A stretch of 64,000 nucleotides of DNA from Paenibacillus sp. Soil766 (GTDB lineage Bacteria; Bacillota; Bacilli; Paenibacillales; NBRC-103111): NCBI RefSeq assembly GCF_001428105.1, contig NZ_LMSJ01000023.1, forward strand, positions 188,147 through 252,146, in the 5' to 3' direction. Position 1 is the first letter of the stretch. Every line of letters begins with the position of its first letter. The notes under the pieces were generated by a model. It was given only the letters and a program-made list of their open reading frames with translations, searched no databases and was not told the origin of the DNA. Positions 8,723-16,164 of the stretch are shown in pieces. The position numbers and the translations under genes were made by a program.

Positions 8723-9124
8723 ATGCAGCGACTAATGTGTAAAGGGAAGATACATCGTGCGACTGTAACGGAAGCCGATTTGGATTATGTAGGAAGTATT
8801 ACCATAGATGGGTTATTGATGCGCAAGGCGAATATTCATCCTTATGAAATGGTTCAAGTCACAAGCTTACGAAATGCCACCCGTTGGAAAACGTATGCGA
8901 TTCCCGCTCCAGAAGGCTGCGGCAAGATTGGATTAAACGGTCCCCCTGCCCATCTCTTCTCTCCTGGAGACCTCGTGATCATTCTCAGTATGGGCCTTAT
9001 GGATGAAGAGGAAATTCGCGCACTCAAACCACAGGTCGTTTTCGTCGATAGTCATAATCAACTACTTCAAGTGGATGAACATGATCTCGTCATTCAGCGG
9101 CAAGAAGAGAAAGCGAATGAGTAG
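8723..9124 (+). CDS. panD: Aspartate 1-decarboxylase (pyruvoyl enzyme precursor)
   Basis: 133 residues. PanD converts L-aspartate to beta-alanine for pantothenate and CoA synthesis. The precursor cuts itself between G24 and S25 to form the pyruvoyl group; the site YVGSITID is intact. K9, R54, Y58 and N72, used in catalysis and processing, are all present. The loop after N72 reads NGPPAH rather than the common NGAAAR. An AAAGGAG site lies upstream of the ATG. panB and panC are not adjacent. The last bases overlap the start of the ATP-grasp gene, so the two are translationally linked. Confidence 0.95.
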   Translation: MQRLMCKGKIHRATVTEADLDYVGSITIDGLLMRKANIHPYEMVQVTSLRNATRWKTYAIPAPEGCGKIGLNGPPAHLFSPGDLVIILSMGLMDEEEIRALKPQVVFVDSHNQLLQVDEHDLVIQRQEEKANE

Positions 9125-9863
9125 TCTATCCACGAGCAAATGGAGCAAACATAAAATCCTGCGAAGATCAAAGAGGTTGCAAGCTCATCTGCCTGAAACA
9201 GAATGGTTGAGCGAGAACAGTTTCATGCGATTAATAACCAAATATGGTCAAGTCATTATTAAACCAACAGGGAGCTATGGCGGCAATGGTGTTATACAGG
9301 TCAAATCTTCCGGAAACTCATCCTATGAGGTTCAAGATGGCTCCAAAACTCGAACCTATACAGATCATAGTGCCATTACCCCCTTTATCAAGAAAAAAGC
9401 GAACAACAACAATATCGTTCAACAACGAATCCCGCTTGCGACCAAGCAGGGGCGTCCCTTTGATCTAAGAGTCATGGTTCAAAGACATACCAAATCCGAA
9501 TGGCAAGTGACAGGCATGCTGGCCAAAGTAGCTGGAAAAGGCTATATTATCACCAATATTCGTAGGAGTGGCGGTCGAGTTGTCACTGTAGAGAAGGCCA
9601 TCCAAGGTTCTGAGCTTCAGGACATGCAGACTTCAGCGCTCCTTGCCGAGTTGCGTTCGGTTGCACTACAAACAGCCAATCAGATCGGTCCTTCCTATCG
9701 TTGGGTCAAAACGATGGGGATCGATATGGCCTTTGATAAGCAAGGACATGTTTGGATAATCGAAGTGAACTTCGCCCCAATGCTCGAGTTATTCCTGAAG
9801 CTGCCCAATAAATCTACCTTCCATAAAATCAAATCATTTCATGCAGGTAGGAAGCAAACATGA
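9117..9863 (+). CDS. YheC/YheD-like ATP-grasp protein
   Basis: 248 residues from ATG 9117, overlapping the panD stop by 8 bp. The frame is open from 9003, but the extra part lies inside panD. ATP-grasp features: VIIKPTGSYGGNGVIQV (nucleotide-binding Lys and glycine-rich loop), GRPFDLRVMVQR, and WIIEVNFAPMLELF (metal-binding E and N). This pattern fits the YheC/YheD (spore coat-associated) family of Bacillales, whose substrates are not established. Coupling to panD may only reflect operon structure, although beta-alanine as a substrate is a testable idea. The C-terminus is basic. Confidence 0.78.
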   Translation: MSSLSTSKWSKHKILRRSKRLQAHLPETEWLSENSFMRLITKYGQVIIKPTGSYGGNGVIQVKSSGNSSYEVQDGSKTRTYTDHSAITPFIKKKANNNNIVQQRIPLATKQGRPFDLRVMVQRHTKSEWQVTGMLAKVAGKGYIITNIRRSGGRVVTVEKAIQGSELQDMQTSALLAELRSVALQTANQIGPSYRWVKTMGIDMAFDKQGHVWIIEVNFAPMLELFLKLPNKSTFHKIKSFHAGRKQT

Positions 9864-9897
9864 TCATTCCTACTAGAGACGCTGAGGAGGTCCAGAA

Positions 9898-11133
9898 ATG
9901 AAACAATGGGAGCTTCATTGCTCACGATGTTCTGCAAAACTGCCCTTCCGCTATCAAGACATGAAATGCAACTGCGGCGGCACTTTATTGGTGAACTATG
10001 ATCTCGAGCAAGTTGCACAAACGTTCACGAAAACTTCTCTTGGGTTAAGGTATCCTTCCATGTGGAAATATCACGAACTGCTCCCCATTCACGATCCGTC
10101 CCATATCGTTTCCCTAGGTGAAGGCTGGACACCGCTGCTACGAATGCCAGACTGGGAGAGCAAGCTATCACTCAAACGACTATGGATCAAACGTGAGGAA
10201 CAAAATCCAACAGGCAGCTTTAAATCACGCGGGTTTTCGGTAGCGGTTTCCTTATTGAAACAAGCCGGAGCAACGAAAGCTGCAGTTCCATCAAACGGGA
10301 ATGCAGCAAGCGCATTAGCTGCCTATGCAGGAAGAGCCGGCATTCAAGCGTTTGTTTTCATCCCCATGGACTGTCCTTCACTCATTGTCGATGAATGTCC
10401 AATGTATGGAGCAACGACTGTACTTGTCGATGGCTTTATTCATGATGCTGCCGCGATCATCGAGTCTGGCCGCATGGAGCAAGGCTGGGTGAATGTCGGC
10501 ACATTGAAAGAGCCCGGCCGTGTAGAAGGCAAAAAAACGATGGGGCTTGAACTTGCTGAACAGTTGGGCTGGACGTTCCCTGATGTGATCATCTATCCCA
10601 CAGGCGGCGGTTCAGGCATTATTGGCATGTGGAAAGCTTTTTTGGAGTTGAAGGCATTAGGCTTCATTAATTGCGACATGCCTAGATTCGTTTGTGTACA
10701 AGAGGAGGGCTGTCAGCCTATTGTCGATGGTTTGACGAAAGCGTTGGGGGGAACACCTACGATTGTAAGTACCACGCCTGTAAGCGGCAGAATTATTCCC
10801 AATCCAACAGGGATGCGTGTTCCGAACCCGCCGGATTTGGAACTGCTTCTGTCGATTATCGAGCAGAGTGGTGGAACTGCCATCGCGGTGTCCAAAGAGC
10901 AAATTGCCCAAGCCACGCATAGCTTAGGCGCGGAAGGCATTTCCTCTTCTCCCGAAGGCGCGGCGACTTGGGCAGCCATGCTGGCCCTTAGTGACAATGG
11001 CTGGCTTCGCCACACGGACACTGTGGTACTGTTTAACACTTCGCATGCGATGAAATATGCTAAACTTGGGGCGAGCGCGGCCATTCCCATCATTCGAACC
11101 TATGATGAGTTTATGCTCTATCGGAACATATAG
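9898..11133 (+). CDS. thrC: Threonine synthase (PLP-dependent)
   Basis: 411 residues. It converts O-phospho-L-homoserine to L-threonine. The PLP-binding lysine is K109 in NPTGSFKSRG; the glycine-rich phosphate loop is PTGGGSG at about 234-240; SNGNAASALAAYAGRAGI is also typical. The N-terminus has four cysteines (C8, C11, C24, C26) arranged like a small zinc ribbon, as in the archaeal/cyanobacterial-type enzymes. GAGGAGGTCCAGAA precedes the ATG, and the gene starts 34 bp after the ATP-grasp gene, so panD, the ATP-grasp gene and thrC may be co-transcribed. The palindrome array begins 20 bp past its stop. Other beta-family PLP lyases are possible but less likely. Confidence 0.88.
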   Translation: MKQWELHCSRCSAKLPFRYQDMKCNCGGTLLVNYDLEQVAQTFTKTSLGLRYPSMWKYHELLPIHDPSHIVSLGEGWTPLLRMPDWESKLSLKRLWIKREEQNPTGSFKSRGFSVAVSLLKQAGATKAAVPSNGNAASALAAYAGRAGIQAFVFIPMDCPSLIVDECPMYGATTVLVDGFIHDAAAIIESGRMEQGWVNVGTLKEPGRVEGKKTMGLELAEQLGWTFPDVIIYPTGGGSGIIGMWKAFLELKALGFINCDMPRFVCVQEEGCQPIVDGLTKALGGTPTIVSTTPVSGRIIPNPTGMRVPNPPDLELLLSIIEQSGGTAIAVSKEQIAQATHSLGAEGISSSPEGAATWAAMLALSDNGWLRHTDTVVLFNTSHAMKYAKLGASAAIPIIRTYDEFMLYRNI

Positions 11134-11153
11134 CTTTTCTTGAGGGTGACCCG

Positions 11154-11440
11154 GAGATCGTCTATTTTTTCGACGATCTCCTTGCCTTTTGCCTATCTTG
11201 AGCCGGAGATAGTCGATTATTCCGACGATCTCCTTGCTTTTTGCCTCTCTCAGGCCGGAGATAGTCGATTATTCCGACGATCTCCTTGCTTTTTGACTCT
11301 CTTGGGCCGGAGATCGTCGATTTTTTCGACGATCTCCTTGCTTTTTGACTCTCTTAGGCCGGAGATAGTCGATTATTCCGACGATCTCCTTGCTTTTTGA
11401 CTCTCTTAGGCCGGAGATCGTCGATTTTTTCGACGATCTC
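11154..11440. repeat. Palindrome array 1: six 27-bp palindromes with exact 52-bp period
   Basis: Palindromes start at 11154, 11206, 11258, 11310, 11362 and 11414, every 52 bp. Arms are GAGATCGTCGA and TCGACGATCTC around T-rich loops; copies 2, 3 and 5 have the variant left arm GAGATAGTCGATTATTC and a mismatch at stem position 6. The 25-bp intervening pieces are near-identical (CTTGCTTTTTGACTCTCTT then AGGCCG). The array fills the gap between the thrC stop and the end of the convergent pseudogene. No cas genes are present and the intervening pieces are not unique, so it is not CRISPR. The first hairpins could act as a thrC terminator. Confidence 0.95.
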
Positions 11441-11453
11441 GCCACCCATTGCT

Positions 11454-12126
11454 TCACTTGCTGCGATGAAAAAGTGCAATTGCTTTTTCAGTGATCAGAA
11501 ATTGATAGCTTCTTGTCAGACTTCCACCATTCGGTCTTAGCAAGCCTTTGGCTACCAAGTTTCGTACGATTTTACTACTAGTTTCTCTCGTAAGCTGCAA
11601 CCAGTGGCACACTTCCTTCATACAAAACGGCTTGTTACATGTTAGAGCAAACCTCAAAATCTCCCGCTCATAAACCGGCAACGCGTGCAACCCAAACCCC
11701 GCTCCCTGCACATTTCCGAATCGGCCTATCCATTCATATAGATTTCTTTGGCACAAACTTGGCTTTTTCTCAAGCTCATCTCGGCTGTATGGAAAATAGG
11801 TATAACCAAGCATTGCAACACTTCGAGCACGTGCCCTTTCGAATGAAAAACGGTCTCTCGTAATTTTCTCAGCGTGCGTAATGAAGCTATCCTCTCGAAC
11901 ACGATCCGCATTATGGGATGACAGACGACGCCGTATATCTTCACACCTGAGAAGCTTAACATCTCATATTCTAGTTCTAACCCGTCAAACGAGCCTAGTA
12001 CAGGCAACAACACCTCTTTCAAGAGTATTTTCGTTCCCGTCAAGTCCCTTCGCAACATCTCTAATCTTTGGCCTTCCGCATGTCGAACTTGCTCGTTCCA
12101 AAAACCTCATAATCTTTCTCAAACAA
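11454..12126 (-). pseudogene. Frameshifted nuclease-like / winged-helix protein
   Basis: Two frames on the minus strand join into one protein if two single-base deletions are repaired. The reading starts at TTG 12124-12126 (binding site AGGAGG at 12135-12140) with FEKDYEV, then shifts at the A5/T5 run at 12100-12104 into FWNEQVRHAEGQRLEMLRRD, LTGTKILLKEVLLPVLGSFD and GLELEYEMLSFSGVKIYG. It shifts again near 11893 into EDSFITHAEKITRDRF, ERARARSVAMLGYTYFPYS and RDELEKKP. The middle part resembles PD-(D/E)XK nucleases of the DUF559/Vsr kind, and the C-terminal part (YEREILRFAL...LQLTRETSSKIVRNLVAKGLL) looks like a winged helix. Domain assignments are inference. The original could be about 225 residues. 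Confidence 0.65.
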
Positions 12127-12140
12127 ATCAATCGCCTCCT

Positions 12141-12186
12141 AAAAAACAAAAACGCCGCCAACTCCTACAATCAGGAGCTAGCGGCG
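12141..12186 (-). terminator. Terminator for the 209-aa hypothetical gene
   Basis: CGCCGC(12154-) and CTCCT pair with AGGAG and GCGGCG; on the minus strand the hairpin is followed by a T-rich tract (12152 down to 12141). Confidence 0.85.
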
Positions 12187-12214
12187 TGTGCTTCACGCAT
12201 GAATCGTTGCTATC

Positions 12215-12844
12215 TTATTGACCTAAATTATTTTCTTCATACAGTCGGTACATGGCTTGAATCAATGGTTCTGCTGGGTCACGATTCAATAAGTATAACG
12301 TCATTAAGTATTGGAGTGGAAGTGCACAGGTATTATTGCCCTCTTCAACAGCAACAAAGCCCGCTTCAAGTACTGGACCATGCTCTTCATGAAGCTCTAG
12401 ATCTACATAGATCTTCTGCTCAGGGAACTCCTCGCGAACTGCTGCTGCACAATAAGGAACAATATGCTTGTCCAGTAGATCTTTGGCCTCATCTTCGGAT
12501 TGAGGCGGATTCGGAAGAATGTGACTCTCGTCGCTTCTTAACAAATCTACGAAGAATGAGGATAACCACAGTCCTGCATTGGGATTCGATTGGAAATTAC
12601 GCATAATTTCATTCAAGAAAAATCCGCAAGCTGTGGATTTCTCATCTTTTTTAAGTGTAAAAGCGAACATCGGACCGTAGGTTGGATTATTGCCAATTTG
12701 ACCATCGACTTCATACTCAGGAAATTGTTCTTTCACAATTTCTTGGACATGTTGGAACCATGTAATAATGACTTGGGCCTGATCACGTTCTGGATCATGT
12801 TCAATCTCTTCGGTTGCTTGTGTTTCGATATCTTTGTCTGTCAT
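12215..12844 (-). CDS. Hypothetical acidic protein
   Basis: 209 residues, soluble, with an acidic N-terminus (DIETQATEEIEHDPERDQ) and no signal peptide or membrane segment. I do not recognise the family. It seems to have two similar halves: each has a helix ending in a PEY/PEQ-type turn followed by strand-like stretches (VKEQFPEYEVDG...YGPMFAFTL and VREEFPEQKIYVD...HGPVLEAGF), which suggests an internal duplication. The frame is open to 12967, but ATG 12844 has CAGGAGGCTATAACGACA upstream. A terminator lies just downstream. Confidence 0.75.
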   Translation of the reverse strand: MTDKDIETQATEEIEHDPERDQAQVIITWFQHVQEIVKEQFPEYEVDGQIGNNPTYGPMFAFTLKKDEKSTACGFFLNEIMRNFQSNPNAGLWLSSFFVDLLRSDESHILPNPPQSEDEAKDLLDKHIVPYCAAAVREEFPEQKIYVDLELHEEHGPVLEAGFVAVEEGNNTCALPLQYLMTLYLLNRDPAEPLIQAMYRLYEENNLGQ

Positions 12845-12953
12845 TGTCGTTATAGCCTCCTGAATCATTCTTAATGGCACGAATATTCCTATTGTAACGC
12901 ATTTACGCCAGATCAGAAAGTATATGTTGTAATTTACATGCGCTAATGCGATC

Positions 12954-13820
12954 TTAAGAGGCAACAAGCTTCATCATGAGGATGCCAACCATCGCAATCG
13001 CTAAGCCAGATTGTTCGAGTTTCGAGAATTTATCCTTCAAAATAAATCGCGTATACAACAGCACGATCAGTACATTCAGCGCAACGACCGCCGAAACCAA
13101 TCCAGTAATTCCGTTCGCAAATCCATGAATAATAAGTATCATTCCCATGACATTCGTAATACCAACACCCATGCCGAAAAGAAACGTCTTGCGTTCTGTC
13201 CACGTACTTCGCGCTGTTTGCTGCGGAGCGTCCTTCTTCTTATCTTTCCACCACCAAATAGCAAAGCAAATCGTGCCTGTTGCAAACATATAAAACAAGG
13301 TAGGAAATAAGGAAGCATGCACGAGGGTTGTCCATTTACTGGACAAGTCGTTGGCCGCAAATAAGAGGAGCGCAATCACACCCCAACCGGCACCTTGTAA
13401 GTTTTTCAATGTAATATCATTAGAGTACTTCACGAATAAAATGCCTATGACAATAACAACAAAAGCAAACAGCTGTAGCAAGCTCAGCCGTTCACCCCAT
13501 AGGATATATGCAAATAGTACAACTACAACCGATGGCAATCCCGTCAGAATAGCAACTAAGGAAGCCTTGCCGACCGCGAAACCTTTGAACATGCTGGCAT
13601 TAGCTCCGAAGGAGAACAACCCCATTTGAATCCCGATAAGCGCCGATATTTCCCATTCTGACTGCCAAACTAGGGCACAGGCTAAACTTACAACCGCCCC
13701 CATTGCAAAGGTGCCACACAGCAGTACATTTCGATTCAGCGATTGCTGACTAGACCAATGATATAAAATTCCTCGCAGCCCAAAACATAAAGCCGCGAGG
13801 ACGGAAAAAAGTAGCCACAT
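12954..13820 (-). CDS. EamA/DMT-family permease
   Basis: 288 residues with ten hydrophobic helices and the two internally repeated EamA halves; the first half ends in LPSVVVVLFAYILWGERL and the second in VVALNVLIVLLYTRFILKDKFS. Such drug/metabolite transporters move small metabolites across the cytoplasmic membrane. The N-terminus (MWLLFSVLAALCFGLRGILY) is the first helix. GAGGTAACGAACATC precedes the ATG. Substrate unknown. Confidence 0.85.
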   Translation of the reverse strand: MWLLFSVLAALCFGLRGILYHWSSQQSLNRNVLLCGTFAMGAVVSLACALVWQSEWEISALIGIQMGLFSFGANASMFKGFAVGKASLVAILTGLPSVVVVLFAYILWGERLSLLQLFAFVVIVIGILFVKYSNDITLKNLQGAGWGVIALLLFAANDLSSKWTTLVHASLFPTLFYMFATGTICFAIWWWKDKKKDAPQQTARSTWTERKTFLFGMGVGITNVMGMILIIHGFANGITGLVSAVVALNVLIVLLYTRFILKDKFSKLEQSGLAIAMVGILMMKLVAS

Positions 13821-13861
13821 GATGTTCGTTACCTCATTCTTTCTTTTCTAAAGATGTTGAT

Positions 13862-16087
13862 TTATTTCTCTGTTAATCGTACCAATATTGCGTCCCCGTT
13901 TGCGGATACTCTTACCTCAGCAAACTTGGCATTCTGTTCATAAATTCCCCCGGTGCCTTCAGGGATAAAGAAATTCTCGATACCATACTTAATTCCCTCA
14001 TACCCCTCTCGCTCACCGTTCAAGTGGACTTCATCAGGGGCAAGTTGATCATCAGCCTTGTACTCCCTACGGAACTCATACACTGTTGGATCCCCGCTTG
14101 GTCCAAGAATAACCGATATTTTCCCATTGGAAGTCCGTTCCTCTAGGTTGTTCTGATAGATCGGAGGCTCTGAAATCGTGTATCGTAGTCGAACATAATC
14201 CCCTTGTATCAAGGAACGCGGGTCCAATGGCTGCAGTTGCAACTTGATCAGCTTCCCATGACTGAGAAGATATTCACTCTTGCCAATTTGCAAAGACATA
14301 GCCACAACTTGAAGTCCAACTAATAATGCAATAACCCAACGATTCGTACCATAACCCGTTTGTAGAAGCGAACCATCGTCTGGTTCAAGACCTTTCTTCT
14401 TCTCTATCCACACAGTAATTCCAATGATCAGAATACCGATTATCGCGAAACTGATGGATTTATGCAGAAGCTTCCACGCCAAATCATAATATTTGTAGAC
14501 GAGGAAAGCGATCCAGAAGCCCATCGACCAATCAAATAACCATTTGACATGAAGCTGCCGACTTATCAGAATTGCCGCTAAGACAAGTACAAAGAACAGC
14601 ACATTCGTAGTATAGTACCATCCTGATTCCGTGATAAAGGTTAAGGCAAACAGTGCTAACAAGAAAGCTGGATAACTACTGTATACGACGGGTTCTCGGA
14701 ACGCTGCCGAACGAATCACCTGTCCACCAGCGAACAGCACGAAAAGCAATCCTGCGAGAATACTAAGAATAGCAACACCACTATTGATCCAATCCCATAG
14801 GACAAAGCCTACGATAATTATTGAGGCTAGGAAGAAGAGGATCCGTGTAATCAATCCCTGTAACAATACAAAAGCCACAAGTGTTAAGGCTAGATAGATG
14901 AGCAGCATCGAAGATTGTTCTGTACCGACCGAAGCCCCTGTGCCCAACATAAGTCCGCTTAACAAAATGGTAAAACGAGCCAAGACATTGAACTTACGCG
15001 CTGCTAACATACCAATCACTGCAACGAACCCATAACCGATCAAAATATTTGCCGGCTCATCAAAACCTAGAACAACCGTCACGAGACCAATCAGAGTGAA
15101 ACTTCCTAACAGAGAACCGATGATAATGACAGAAATCGTAAGCACACGTACGACCCATTTGCTGAAGTCTCCGTCGCTTTTGATCGGCGTATCGGTTTCA
15201 TCCGTTGCACCTGACTCAATCTTCTCAGAAGAAGGCTTCCAAGCGCGCACGTAGTTCATGAACATCACATTCGCACCGATAAACACGATTACGAACAACA
15301 AGCTCACGATAAAAAATAGTTCATTATGGTACTCAATAATCAATTCAACATACTTCGTTGTGATCGCGGCAGAAATCCAAAGCCCTGCGAACAGCAGATA
15401 GACTTTACTCTGTGTCCGATGAGCATACAGGACGGCCGCAGCTAGTGCTGCAATGAGCGGCAGGTTCATCCAAATCCCATAATTCTCGAACGTATGGGAC
15501 ACAGACATGATAATGAATATACAAAGTGTCGCTTGAAAGGTCACCCATTTGAGGAATGGGGAATGTAAGCTCCCCTTCTCAAACAAGACGAACAAGGTAC
15601 CGTTCACGATCGCAAGCCCAAACCAGATCGCGAGTGTAGCTCCCTCGGTTTCGGAATAACTGCCCCATTTGGGAAAGAAGAACAGTCCGTAGGCAAGATG
15701 TCCAAGTATATAACTCAAGACATAATAGGGCTGCCATCGGGTTAAGATCGCATATAGAACGGCTGGCAGAAACCACACTAGAAACAAACTATAACTGTCT
15801 GCGTGTGAATTATAGGTTTGACCAATTAAACCGATCCCAACTCCGAAAGAAATGCAGCTGGCAAACAAGCTTAACTTACTTAGAAACTCTCTTCCAACCT
15901 GACGGGAAAGCCAAACGGATAACCCGTAAAACCCCAATATAAGAACAAATATAGGAATAAATTTCTCTAATCGGTTCAACTTCTCCCAGTTAGAAGCAAA
16001 GAAGTAACCGATAGCAGTTAAAAGAGCACTGGCCCCAAGTACATAACCAAGTTGGATCATGATTTTGTTGGATTTCATGCTGTTCAT
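13862..16087 (-). CDS. DUF2157-GDYXXLXY fusion membrane protein
   Basis: 741 residues with about 20 hydrophobic segments. The N-terminal block GYVLGASALLTAIGYFFASNWEKL is typical of DUF2157 proteins. The last ~170 residues lie outside the helices and hold GDYVRLRY, the defining motif of the GDYXXLXY domain, within LIQGDYVRLRYTI. In many bacteria these parts, with DUF4401, are encoded as separate adjacent genes; here they form one chain. The function is unknown; an envelope role is likely. A start at either of the first two Met codons is possible. Confidence 0.8.
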   Translation of the reverse strand: MNSMKSNKIMIQLGYVLGASALLTAIGYFFASNWEKLNRLEKFIPIFVLILGFYGLSVWLSRQVGREFLSKLSLFASCISFGVGIGLIGQTYNSHADSYSLFLVWFLPAVLYAILTRWQPYYVLSYILGHLAYGLFFFPKWGSYSETEGATLAIWFGLAIVNGTLFVLFEKGSLHSPFLKWVTFQATLCIFIIMSVSHTFENYGIWMNLPLIAALAAAVLYAHRTQSKVYLLFAGLWISAAITTKYVELIIEYHNELFFIVSLLFVIVFIGANVMFMNYVRAWKPSSEKIESGATDETDTPIKSDGDFSKWVVRVLTISVIIIGSLLGSFTLIGLVTVVLGFDEPANILIGYGFVAVIGMLAARKFNVLARFTILLSGLMLGTGASVGTEQSSMLLIYLALTLVAFVLLQGLITRILFFLASIIIVGFVLWDWINSGVAILSILAGLLFVLFAGGQVIRSAAFREPVVYSSYPAFLLALFALTFITESGWYYTTNVLFFVLVLAAILISRQLHVKWLFDWSMGFWIAFLVYKYYDLAWKLLHKSISFAIIGILIIGITVWIEKKKGLEPDDGSLLQTGYGTNRWVIALLVGLQVVAMSLQIGKSEYLLSHGKLIKLQLQPLDPRSLIQGDYVRLRYTISEPPIYQNNLEERTSNGKISVILGPSGDPTVYEFRREYKADDQLAPDEVHLNGEREGYEGIKYGIENFFIPEGTGGIYEQNAKFAEVRVSANGDAILVRLTEK

Positions 16088-16164
16088 CTCCTCTCTTACT
16101 ATGCTTCTAATTCTACAGGAGATCGCTGATTTGAGAAGTACTATCTATTCCTAGTACCTGATCA

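Noticed and set aside
9003..9116. Longer N-terminus for the ATP-grasp protein
   Set aside because: The extension is an out-of-frame reading of panD; the ATP-grasp similarity starts after ATG 9117.
11140..11400. Open frame across palindrome array 1 (86 aa)
   Set aside because: A 52-bp period is not a multiple of three, the protein is a product of the repeat, and no binding site precedes it.
11881..12606. 241-aa open frame on the plus strand
   Set aside because: It lies opposite both the nuclease-like pseudogene and the 209-aa gene with its clear binding site and terminator; composition is not protein-like and no start signal is seen.
12954..12967. Extended start (12967) of the 209-aa protein overlapping the EamA stop
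   Set aside because: ATG 12844 has a strong CAGGAGG site; the extra 41 residues look unlike the rest.
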